A stretch of 64,000 nt of DNA from Syngnathus acus (Eukaryota > Chordata > Actinopteri > Syngnathiformes > Syngnathidae): the NCBI RefSeq assembly GCF_901709675.1, contig NC_051102.1, positions 9,185,412-9,249,411 on the forward strand, written 5' to 3'. This document shows positions 50,866-62,800 of the stretch, piece by piece; the stretch's first letter is position 1; the number at the start of each line of letters is the position of its first letter. Under the pieces are notes generated by a model. That model did not search any database. It saw nothing but the letters and a program-made list of their open reading frames with translations, and was not told the origin of the DNA. Both the position numbers and the translations under genes were made by a program.

Positions 50866-53800
50866 TCAGTAGATCCACTTCCGGCACTCGGGAGCGCCAC
50901 AGTGGCAGGCCACCTTGTGCTGACTGGCGACGGGGTCGAACTGGTGCTCGAAACACAGCTGGAAAATGAGAGAGCAGACCCGTGAGCGACGATAGCAATA
51001 AAATGAAATGGGGAGAAACAAGACAAAAAGATCATCCACCTCCTCTCCCCTTTCAATCCGGCGGATGCAGCTGATGATAATTTTGTAACCCCTTTCAAAC
51101 GTTACCACCTCGGCAACGCAGTTCGGGGCACAAGAGTGGTTGATGTACCTGTTAAAAAAAAAATAAAAAAAAGCAAGAGAGAAAAACGTCAACACGGAAG
51201 CCGGTGGCCCGAGGCAAGCCGCCCACATGTGTTCAAGGTCAGGGGTCAGGAGCGCACTGGGACTAAACGGGAAAACCCAAAGGCAACGGCATTGCACTCA
51301 CTTTCTGCATAATAAATGATACATTGAGTGTTCCGTTAAAGGAAAAGCCAAAAAGCAAATGTCACATACCTGGCGAGTCCTCCCGATATGGTTGCATCGA
51401 CAACGTGTTCGCTGTCGATACGGAACATAAAGACAGGTCGATTCTGGAAAGCAGATGGGTAAAAATCATGGGTCATATTTTTTGCAGGAATTGCCTGCAG
51501 CTGACTTGTAGTGAAATTGATGTTTACCTGAGATCTATAAAGCCTGTCCTTCCTGATGGCGACCTCATTACGAAGGACGGTTCCATTGTACTCAATCACC
51601 ATTGTTTGTTTTTCCATGTCTCGAGCGGCAAACAGCCCGAGACCCTGCCGATGTGTGTTGCGTGACATTTACGCGTGCGTTTGTACTCATTCCATAACAC
51701 GGACTCAATTAGATGACAAAAAGCAAAATGGAAGGGAAGCGTGGGAAACAAAACTCACTTGGATGCGGGAGCGGGCCAGGTAGACGTTGGCTCTCCACTC
51801 GCTCTTCATCCAGCGGTACTGTGAAGATCTCGGGTGCACTACCGGTGGCTTGCTGTGGGAGGCGCCACCCTCTCCCTGGGCTACATTTTGGTTGGACCTG
51901 GCGCTGCCGCCCGACACGGCCTGCGCCTGCGGCCTTTCAAGGATGGGATTACCATTCATAAAGTGAAAATATGAAATACAGAAGGTTCCTTTGTAGGACG
52001 CTATCAAGGGTAAGAACGGTCAACTATTTTGAGCAGCGGCGGATGGAGCAGAAAACTCGGTGGTCGTGCCACGCGACTCAAGGCGTGCTGTGATTATGAC
52101 TTTGCGACTGCATCAGCGACGGACGCCAGATAGACAGCTGAAGTTAGTTTAGGAATAGAAAGCGAGGCCCCGCCCGCAACTCTTACCTGATGACCAGCGA
52201 GGTGCCAGGAGAGACGGTTCTTGGCTGGGCCCTGGCACTGCCCGCGGGATTGAACACAAGAGGCAGCTCCATGAGAGGGTTGCGTCCGTAACGGAACGAG
52301 TATCTGTCACAAGCTTCAACTCCAGGGAGCTGGAATTGAGATTTGAAACATTAGACTCGATGTTACAGGCGTCAAAGTCGAGGCCATGCCGGCCGGCCGG
52401 CGTCGTCTTATGTGTAAGCAAATGGCGCTGAGCTCAAATGGACTGAAGTGCGTTTGTCGGCATGCAGATTGGGGGTGACAATGTAGGCGCTCCTACAAAC
52501 CGATTCAGTGATCTTGGCAACAGCGGACGCCGTGAGCCCAAACAGGTCTTCCCCTTTGAGGTAAACTGGGAAAAGCTTCAGGGTGCCAGATTCAGCTCTT
52601 TTCTCCGCAACCGGACCCAGAACCTTATCCCACACTCCTGACACGGGAGAGATCAGAACAGGAGAATGTTAAGACCGAACACGCCCAGCGTGGCTCCGAC
52701 AAACCTTGGAGGAATTTCGAGAACAAACCTTTAGCAGAGGAGTCCGACAGGACCAGATCTTGGTAGCCCTGTTCAATGACTCTGATGGTAAACTCGGGTT
52801 GTCCGTCTTTTTCCTCGACGGAACAAAGGTAGCGACAACGACGGTTGCCGTGGCGCATGCTCCAGTATATGCGGCAAGCCTCGTAGCCGACCGGAAAGAT
52901 GGCGCTGGCGGAGTGGAAGGCGGCCATTTGCGCGGGAGTGAGTTGGCCGATGGCGTGCAGCACCAAGCTTCCTATTCGAAAAGTGTAGCCCAACTCGGGG
53001 CGCCGCACGGCCGCGGCCATCTGCCGCACTTCGTCCCTTTGGACGTAAACGCGTCGAAAGACGGCGAAGCAGCGCAGTTCGTGCTCCAGGGCGTGTCCGG
53101 CCGTGCCTCGCGGCCTGTGGGCGTGGCACAGCATGGTCTTGTCCTTGAAGAAGGTGCAGTGGGCTTGCAGGGCACAGGTGAAATGGTAGACATTGGTACA
53201 GCGCAAGCGGTGGCAGCCGCTGGTGGCGCCCGTCTGCTGGCAGTAGACGCAGCGCACCGTCTGACCCCGACGCAGCGCCAGCTCCACGTTGATGAGGGCG
53301 CCGGCTTGCGTCTCGTACACTTCGGTGGACCACAGGGCGCAGTTGAGGTGCACCCAGGCGTCCAGGTCGAGATTGAGCAGGCGAGCGGGGCCGTCGGTGA
53401 TTCCGTCTCCAAACTGGTGGCAGAAACAGCAGCGCCGGTGGTCCCGCAGTGAAACGGGAGGCCGCAGGGAGGCGCCCAGTTCCTTCAAGAGCTCATCGAT
53501 CTTATCTTCGTCCGGGAGTTGGGAGGTTCCTCGGGGCACCACCACCTGGACGCTCCACTTCCTCCATCGGAGACCCTTGGCTCTCTTCACCTGATGCCAG
53601 GTCTCCTGAGACCTCGGGCGAGCCTTCAGCTTCACCGTCACTTTGATGGCGTCCGATCTGGCCGTCTCGCCGGCCACGGGGAAGGGGATTGGAGGGGTGG
53701 ACGGGGGAGAGGGTTTTGGCTCAAGCTGGGCTAGGCAATGGACGTCCATTGAAGACATGTTGTTGTTGTACTGGTGCTGAGCTTTCGAAAAGATCTCCGT

Positions 53801-56800
53801 CTGACCCGAGGCGGCGAGAAGGCTCAGTGATTCCTGGGGGGGGGGGGGGAACAAAAGGTCGATGATTTTTCTGCATCTGCCATACACTCACAATGTGTGC
53901 TTGCCAACCTTTGATTCTATGGAGGACCTGGACTGCAGTGGTGAGGAGCAGTAGAGAAGGAAGCAGTTCTGACTGCAGAAAACCAGCCCGTCTTTGAAAC
54001 GGCCTGCAGAATCCTAATGAGAGGAAATTGTCCAAACGGAATTTAGAATTTAGCTCATGTTAAAAATAAAAGGAGGCTTTAAGTGGTAAAAGACATGTTG
54101 GTGCACCACAAGTCTTTCAACATTCAACAAACATTTGAGTGCAGATAGACATTATGGCAAGAGCAAATAACAGCGAGCACCTTGATGTGAGAGGGGAGAT
54201 CTTTGATGGATTTCTGCACTCCATTTCCTAGGACCACTACTTTACAGTTGCAGCACCACTGAGGTTTACATCCGGGGCTGCCGGGAAGTCTCTGGTCAGG
54301 TCCTCGAGCTAGGGCAGAGCCTAGAACAAAAGCAAAAAAAAAAAATGGTTCACGGAACATTTGGTGAACATGCGAGTAGTTGAAATGAACAGCAGTATTA
54401 TGGCTCTTAGTGATAGGCCCCATAATTGGGGCTCTCAAAAAGCAATGTGGCTTTTCCTGATGCATGTCGCCTGCTTTTGGGGCAAATCATTTGCTCACCT
54501 GGGCTGTTGGGATGGAAGCGGAAATGATGCGCCTGCTGTTGCATCATGGCAGGCCTCATCATCTGGCCCGGGCGACCGTGAAGGCCTCCGGCGTCTGCCT
54601 GCCCGTGAAAAAGCACGGGAGGGCGAAGGTCCCCGCGTGGGTACGTGAGCATCGATACGGGCCCTCGGTCCGGGGTGCTGCTGACCTCGTAGCTGCTGGG
54701 GATCTTCACACAAAGCAGCTGGGAAATGGCGGCCACCACTCCGGTGATGTTCTGAAGTGGGGGGGAGCAGACCATAAACACACTCGTGCGTTGTTGATGT
54801 TGTATTTTGAGCAGCTATGGAAAGCGTGACATCATCATGTGGTGACTTGGCGTAAATCACCAATGAATTCAACAACAGAAAAAGGCGGCGACAAAAGTAA
54901 ACACAGGAAAACTATTGAGGGCAACAACAGAATTTGGGGTGTTTTTTTCTTTTTAACTGGTCACAAAAAACGAACAGTCCACTTTGACGGAATTGAAGCG
55001 CTTACCTCGGCTGCACCTGGTCTCAATGTGATGGCTACGGAAACCAGTCCTGATTTGGAATTGTTGGACACGGGACCAAACGGGGGTCCGAAGAAGGCTC
55101 CTGAAGGCTCAGTCTTAATATCTTGCAATTTGACCTCCGATCCTAGATAGGGAAAATGTACAATTAACGTGGATTCAAAATGAATGGAAAAGTGCATTTG
55201 CAGGTGCATCCATACCTTTCCCTTTGGGCGCAGGAAGCAGGGGGAGCACAGGGGAGACGCAGGGAGATGGGGGCTCTTGCTTCACCAACGAGAGGTCTGG
55301 ATAGCGACTGATTTCCATGCCAACCACGCTCTCAGGGGACGAGGATGGAACAAAACTGTCAGGTGTGTCCCTTTCCTTACAAATCTCTTGTCCTTTGTTA
55401 CTTTGACGGTGGGAAAAAAAAAATACGAGTCAAACTCTTGCAGTCGTTCGTGTATGGAAAGCGAGAAGTATTTACCTCAGTTCCTCCTGGTTGTTGTGGG
55501 GAGGGGTCGGAAGGGATGCGGGAACGTCCACCGTTTTGGGTCCCTGAGCAATGGCCCGAGCGAGCAGATCTTCCTCAGTCCTGAACGGGACATGGAGCGG
55601 CTTCGGAACGAGGCCTTTGGACACTGCGGACGGAAGAGCGTGCACTCGTACTCGGAGCGTTCTCTTAAGTCGAGAAAGCCAGACGAGCATTTTACCCATG
55701 GCAGCCGCTTTGCTGGCCAGCTCTTCGGTTGTAGCGAAGCCATTGATCATTTTCTGCCGATTGACGGGTGGCGGCGTGGGGGGAAGCGATGCCGGAGGTG
55801 TCGGTGGATTGCTCAGGTTACTCTGCTTTAGGAAACGGTCGAGTCCCGCTCAGTCGGTGCGTTGACGGGAAGAGCGGCATAAATGTGAGGAGAGCTCACC
55901 TTGTAGGCCAGCTGGGAGTAATAGTCGGAGACGCCATCCAGAGAGGCGCTGCCAAAAGTGCCCGACAGGAGGTTCTCCCCATTGAGCGGACCGCTGCCGT
56001 AGGGAGCAAAGTGGGCAAAGTTGACCCCGATCAGCGGCTCCATGAGGGGCAGCAGAGAGAGCTGCTGTGGAAATACACAAGCAGGAGGCAAGTGAATTAA
56101 ACCACTTAGTATGTAAAAAAAAAAAGAAAAATAATCACAGCGCTTAGCACAATCGGAGAGATGAGTTCTATATCTTCTTGGCCATATCATCTTACCTGTT
56201 TTATTTGGTTCATGACCGTGTCAGGGCCGGAGTGCATCAGCGTCCTCTCATCCCCTTCCTTCTTCCTCTTCTTGTAGCGAGAGGGAGGTTTCTCCCCTCC
56301 TTTTGGGTTCCTTCTATTCCTTCCTTTCTTCTTCTCCTGTTCATTGAAGATCGGCCCTTGAAAGTCCAGAGGGCCATCGGAGTAGGCCTGAGGATGCAAA
56401 AGATGTTAGAGAGTGCAAACGTTCATATTCTTTTCTGACTTCAACGTATACTTGAGCTTTCGTGAGTCATTCAGGAACAGGCGTTCAGAGGGCGTCATTA
56501 CAATTATCCGATGAGTCATCATACAACTTCAAGAGACCATTCTCTCAGGGTCATGTTTTAGAGCCATCCGTCCATCGGGCCTTTGAATGGAGGGGAGGGC
56601 TCACTTACATCTGGCCCGTTTGTTTTAGTTGCCGCATGACTCACTCGGCTGGCCGTCCACCCACACAAAAGAACCAAAAGACTCACCCCGTTGCTGTCCA
56701 CAGAGCTCTGCCTGAGGAGGAGGGCTTTGCAGTCGGCGGGTTCCTCTTCCTCTGATCGCATGCTCTCCTCCGACGGCTGCTGGGAGAACTCGGGCGGAGT

Positions 56801-59800
56801 CGCACTCTTGTTCTTCAGTAGGTGCTTGAGAAGCTCGTTGCCGGCTTCGCCCTTGTTTGGACTCTGGCCGGCAGGGAAGGGCGAGGCGCCCCCTTTGCCG
56901 CCGCCCTCCTCCTTGACGGAGCTCATCTCAGGCCCGACCCGTGCTCCGTGACAGTCGCTGCTGTCCGTCTGCTCCAACTTGATGTTGCTGAGGATCCTTT
57001 CATGCTCCTGAGCCTGCGCTCTGGCCGCGTCGGGTAAAAGTCCAGCTTGTCCTCCGGAAAGTTGCCTCTCGAGCTCAGAGTGACCCGGAGTAGAACATCC
57101 AAGCGGGGATCTGGACAGGTCGTGTTCCCCAAAGAGATGCGGGTTCCTGGTCGGCGTCGACGAGGTGTCGGAGACGCTCGGCGTCAGAGGGGCGGTGAGG
57201 TCCGAGTGCGGCGTCGAAGGCGTCTTGATGGAGTCCACGTCGTCGTCTTTCTTCTTTTTGCGCGTTCTTTTCTTTTTCCCTTTCTCATCTGGTATGATGT
57301 TGGAGTACAGCTGGATTAACGACTGACCCGATCCGGGGAAGTTGGATGGGAGCGGTGTGGCCGAGTCACCGGCAAAAGGCGGCGCGTCGCCCGGCATCGG
57401 CAGCATCATCCCCGCTCCGCCGAACTGACGGGGAGGTCTGGGCTGACCCTGCGCAAAGTTGGACGCCGGCAGGCCGAGGTTATCGGGTCCCAAGGCGGGC
57501 CCCATTTCCGGAGGCACCATCCCGTTTCCCATCATGGGCCTGCGTTCCCCTTGCATGAAGGTGCCACTTGATGAGCACATGCCTTGCTGCTGGGGGAACA
57601 CAGCCGCGTGCTGCTGCTGCTGCTGCACAGGAAGCCTCTGGGGCTGCATGAACTCCTGCGGCAGCTCCGAGTTGAAAAAGGGCATCTGAGCCAACGGTGC
57701 CATGCTCCCGTCTGACCCCAGCATCGCTTGCTGCTCCATTTCCATGCGGTGTTTCAAGGCCCTCTGCCGTTCAACTTCCTGCATGAGCTGCACCCGCTGT
57801 CTCTCCTGCTGCTCCCGGAGTCTCTCGCGCCTCTCGCGCTCCTGGAAACCCTCGCTGAATGGATTGTTATCGTCGAATTTCAGACCGCCCGCCTGTATGG
57901 CTTTGGGAGGAGCTGCTGCCATTTGGGCCTCCGCTGGCATTTGGGAGTGTTGGAGCATGGCGCCCATGGGCATCTGATGGGGCTGCACCTGCGGGGGCAT
58001 GATGGGCGGCATGCCGGGCCCTCCCATGGGACCGGGAGTGCCGGGGTGCCAGCCCGGTGGCGGGTTGGGCATTCGTGGAGGGGCGGCGGCGTTTGGCGGC
58101 CCAGAGTGAATCGGCATTTGCATCACGGGGTTCACCTGAGGCTGGACCAGGGCTGGCCCACCGGGACCGGGCACTGGATGCATTAAGGGCGTCAGGTTAT
58201 TTTGTTGCTGTTTCACTCTGTATTCCTCGATGAGTTCAGCGTGCTCTTTTTGTTGCTTGCGGATCTAAAACATAAACACCATTTTGTTTTACAGAAATGA
58301 CAGTTAAGGCAGACATTTTTTTTATCAAGGGGGCATGGGGTCGAACATTGAGTGAAGGCGCCAGACGTCTTCTTACCTGCTCTAGTTGTTTCTGCACTAC
58401 GCCCTGTTGCTCTGTGACATGCTTGAGCTGCTCAGCGTCCTCCTCAGGGAACTCTCTCCCCGCCTTCTTGGCCGTTCTCTGCTTGGCAGACAAAGCTTTC
58501 TTTGACTTCCTGTGAGCTCCGATCTTCTCCTCCAGAAACTTCTGCTGCATTTGAAGTAGTTGCTGAGTCTCCTGTAGCCACTCCTCATACTGTGCCCTTT
58601 GAGCATTGTCTGAAAGAAGACGGGCATTGTTTGTTAGCAATGCCTGGTGCAATAGGACATGATGCAAATGCCTCTGATGGAGAACTTACTGACAAATCCC
58701 GGTCCAAAATTCGGAGGATTTGGTCGTTGTACTTGTGTCAATCTGCCATCCTGGTGGAAGAGGAGATATTTGTAGGTACGGTGCATCATTTATGCAAAAC
58801 AGGTGGCATTTTTTTTCAAACATTAGATTTACCTGTCCTACAACTTGTGGGGGAAGTGGCGTGCTTTCAGGAACAGGTGCTACAGGCCCAGATGGAAACC
58901 TGTGAGACACCAAGGCAAAAATAATCGATGAATTTGGTCACAGCTAACACAAGTTAAGGCCAACCAGCCAATGGAAAAACGTTTTTTTTTTTTCCCCCTT
59001 CTGGCAACTTGATTAAATAAATGACCTTGTTAGTCTACGTGTGCAGTCTCAGGCATATGTACAAAAACAACAAGAAAAACCAATTCTTACCTGTTCATGA
59101 CTATTGGAGCCATTCCAATGTTGTTTTGAACCATGACTTTGTTGATGCCTTTCAGTGCAACCATCTTGGCTTTCATGATCGGGTCAGTAATGGCGTCGAA
59201 ATCTTGACAATGACAAATCACAACCATTGGAAATTGTTAGTTCAACATTTAATCAATGAATGTACGCCTGTGAAGGTGCATCTCAATAAATTCACCATCA
59301 GGAAATAGTATCAATCAAATCATTTGAAATCGACATCATTTTAAAGACTCAAGTTGACCATCCGAAACTATATTTATAGAATGTTTAATGCTAAATGGAT
59401 CAAACTTATTGAGATGCACCTTCAACCAAAGGGGGGTGAAAACTACCAATGTTGGGGAAGAAAGAGTCACTGGAACGCTGTCGTATCATGGCCTGCATCT
59501 GCCTCTGCTGCTGCTGCTCTTGCTTCTCCTGATCTAAGAGGTCCTGCAAAAGGAGCGGCTGCTCCTCCAGCAGAAGTGGGCGGTGTTGGCCGTGCAAAAC
59601 CTGCTGGTCCTCCCCAAAGGCGCTTATGGAAGACTCTGCGGCTCCAGTGGTGCTGGCTATTGTCAGATTCCCATGAGGGGCGGCGTGCTCACTTTCGGTG
59701 ACTCGGTGACCGCCTTGAGTGACAGATTCAACCATTGGGTTTAACGAATGCTCTTCAGGCTGCTGCTTAACGAGTAAACTGGACAGGACAGGGGTCGAGT

Positions 59801-62800
59801 CAGAGAGGGCTTCTTGCTGGCTTGCTGCCACGGTGCTCCCGGAGACTTGGGGGGAGTTCTGACAGTCTTTGACCTCGGTTTTAATTTCCTTCCCGTGGAG
59901 CAAAGGAGTAGAGTCCCGTCTCTCAGGAGTGTCGAGCTTGACCTCCGCTGATGATTTCACGCCCGTAGCCTCCCTCATCTCCGGCGCCGAACTTTGACTG
60001 GGCTCCAGGTTTTTGTTCATCTCGCCAGGGTCAGCGCCGTCATCCATAGGATCGCTGAGATCCAGTTCCTCGTTGAACATGTCTTTTTTGATGTCATCGA
60101 GATCGGGGTCTGTGTAAGCGATGATGTCAAATTTGCCAGATGTCAGGAAGTCATCCAGGTGCAGGTCGTTTGTCTCAAGGTCTAGGTCTTTGCCATCTTC
60201 AGGATCCAAATTAAGGTTTTCCAAGTCAGCATCCACCAAGTCTTTCACCTCCACATCTTCCAGATCTTTCACTGCAGACTCCTCCGCATCCAGTTTCTCC
60301 TCTCCCGTTTCACCGCTGGCCACGGTATCATTCTGGCCAGCAGGGGGAGCAGACAGGATGATGGACGCAGACATGTTCTGGGTCTCATTTGGAGCAGGCT
60401 GGCTCATGGATCTCATCAAAGGAGATTGTTTGAGTGTGCCGTTGGCTGACATTTGGGACTGCTGATGAAGATTGTCCATACTGGCGGAAAGGGATGCATT
60501 TCCAGACTGGCTGGCCATTGGATCCAACATCCTGGGCCCCTGAATTAATGCAAAGCGATTGTCTGGAGTTCCTGGAAAGCCTTGCGGCCTTTGAGCTTGG
60601 ATGTTGGCATCCATGGTGCATCCTTGCATAGCAACCGGTGGAAATGCCATGCGTGGCCTGTTTTCTCCTCTTTCTGCTCTGTGCCGCAGTTCGATGAAGG
60701 GCTGACCCATAATGTTGTGCTGCTGTACGGGCATACCGTGCGGTGGAAAGTGTTGGGGCAGACCCATGGGATTACCACCGACGCCCTTCGCCATTTCTGC
60801 AGACATGGACCGTCTCATCTGAGGAGGAACGTCCTGCGCCGGATGCTGTCCGCGGGGAAACAGTTCTTGGGCCGAATGCGGTCCGAGAGCACCGGCCGGA
60901 AAGGAAAACCTACGACGGGATAGGAATATGTGAGTGCAAGGCCAGCGCAGTGGAAGCTAGCCATCAATTGCGAGATAAAACTAGACAAAAAGTCAACATT
61001 GAAGCTGAACACACCTCGGTCCCTGGTGTCTCAAATTCAGATCTCCGGGGTGCGGGCCCCGAGGTATCTGTCCTTCGTGTCCTGCTGGAAAAGGTCCAGG
61101 AAACCGCATTGGCCCTCTTATGGGTCCTTGTCCAGGATAAGGTGGAGGAGGTCGGTTGAACACGTCCCTCTGTTGTCCAGGGTCTTCCTGAGGCCACGGT
61201 CGTGGTGGTCTAGGAGCCAAGTTGCCAGGAGGCTCTTGAGGGCACCTCTCTTGTCGAATAGCACTCCTTTGTTGCTGCTGCTTCAGGATTAGTTCTCGAA
61301 TTCGTTGCCGCTGCAAAACAAAAGCACAGCAATATGGAAAGGCTTAGAAATAAGCAAGGCTTTGCTAGATCCTTCACCAAAACACAGCACTAGATGGCTT
61401 GCGAAAACATGATTGTTCTGAGAAATGAAAACACTAAAAAATGAGGGGACTGACACGGTAGCAAGAAATAAAACAAAGTGAGCAAGGACATCATCAAGAC
61501 AGTAGGCGATGATAAGAACACGATTATGCACCTGTCTGAGTCTCTCTTCATTTTCAGCCATCGCAACCTGGGCGTCAGAGGACACAGCAGCCATTTGGGG
61601 ATTGTTAGGTAGCTGGCTCGGGTCTGGAGGGACAAACGCATTGTTCCCCAGACTTGACTGATCTTTAACTTCCATCTTCTCCGAGTGTTGACGAGGGGTC
61701 ATAGGGGCTTGTTCAAACGGGTCATGACCAGGCGTCTGACCGTGTCTTCTGGAGGGTGAGCGGGTAAATCCATCATCACAAGGATGCTTGGGTGTTTGTG
61801 AGCCTGCATGAGGGAAATGTTCCTGAAGCCTGCCTTGAGGGGCAGAGAATGAGTCCTGAGTTCCCAAAGATCCCGGCCTTAATCCTTGTCTATCAGGCCC
61901 AGGATGCAAGGTGCCAGGAGACTGGCCATAGTCATTTACCATTGTGCGGGGGTTGCCGACCTGGGAAAACATGTCATTACTTCCTGGTCGGGACGGGCCA
62001 GAGGCATTAGGAAACGTCTCAAGTGGCCCTTGACTAGTGCCTGGTGACTTTGAAAACCTCTCCACGGCAGCAGGTCGGGGCGTGCCCGGTGGCTGAGCAT
62101 AAGGGTCCACAGAGTGGGAAGGTGACATCCTCTGGTGGGGGAACTGGTTGAGTCCGCCAGGGTGAGGGGTGGCTGGAGCGTGCGAGTAAGGATCCGAAGA
62201 CGGGCTAGGGGTGTTTGATGGTTGATTATAGTTATCGTGTGGACGCGGGGTGCCGGGAGGTCTGGCATAAGGCTCAAAAAATGGACGTGCCTGAGCATTG
62301 GGTTCGGGCCGGTGGTTACCCGAACTGGCAGGTTGAGAAAAGGGGTCGTAAGTGAAGTGGTCCGGCCTCGGAGTGGAAGGCGCGTGGGAATAAGGATTGC
62401 GAGACATTGGCGCCATTTGTCCTTGCTGAGCGAACGGGTGTGCTTGAGCTTGATGTTGGCCCATTCGAGGGGGACTGGCAAAGTTGTCGTTTGCAGATGG
62501 TCTCGGGGTGTGCGGGGGCTGCGCGTAGGGGTCAGCCTGTTGATTCTGGGCATATCTGTCTGCGGGATGTTGACCCGCTCGGTACAGCGCTTCGTGAGTC
62601 TGCGGAGGGGGCATTGGCGTCTTGAACAGCGGGACAGAGCCCGACTCATTACTTCCAGGGATGGGTGTCAGTAGAGGTCTGGAGTAAGGGTCGGACAAGA
62701 TCATCCTGTTCTGGGCCATGCGTTGATAAGCCTCGTTTCTTATCATGGGCCGAGAGTATGGATCTCTGCCCGGCGAGCCCATGGGGGGTCTTCCCTGAGC

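Noticed and set aside
51921-51933. CCGCAG acceptor for kmt2c exon 51759-51933
   Set aside because: It would break the reading frame; the acceptor ending at 51934 (ttgaaag) keeps phase and gives the conserved RP residues.
52706-53452. 248-codon plus-strand frame opposite the kmt2c ePHD/FYRN exon
   Set aside because: Shadow of a GC-rich conserved coding exon on the minus strand.
55184-55831. 215-codon plus-strand frame
   Set aside because: Antisense shadow covering three kmt2c exons and their introns.
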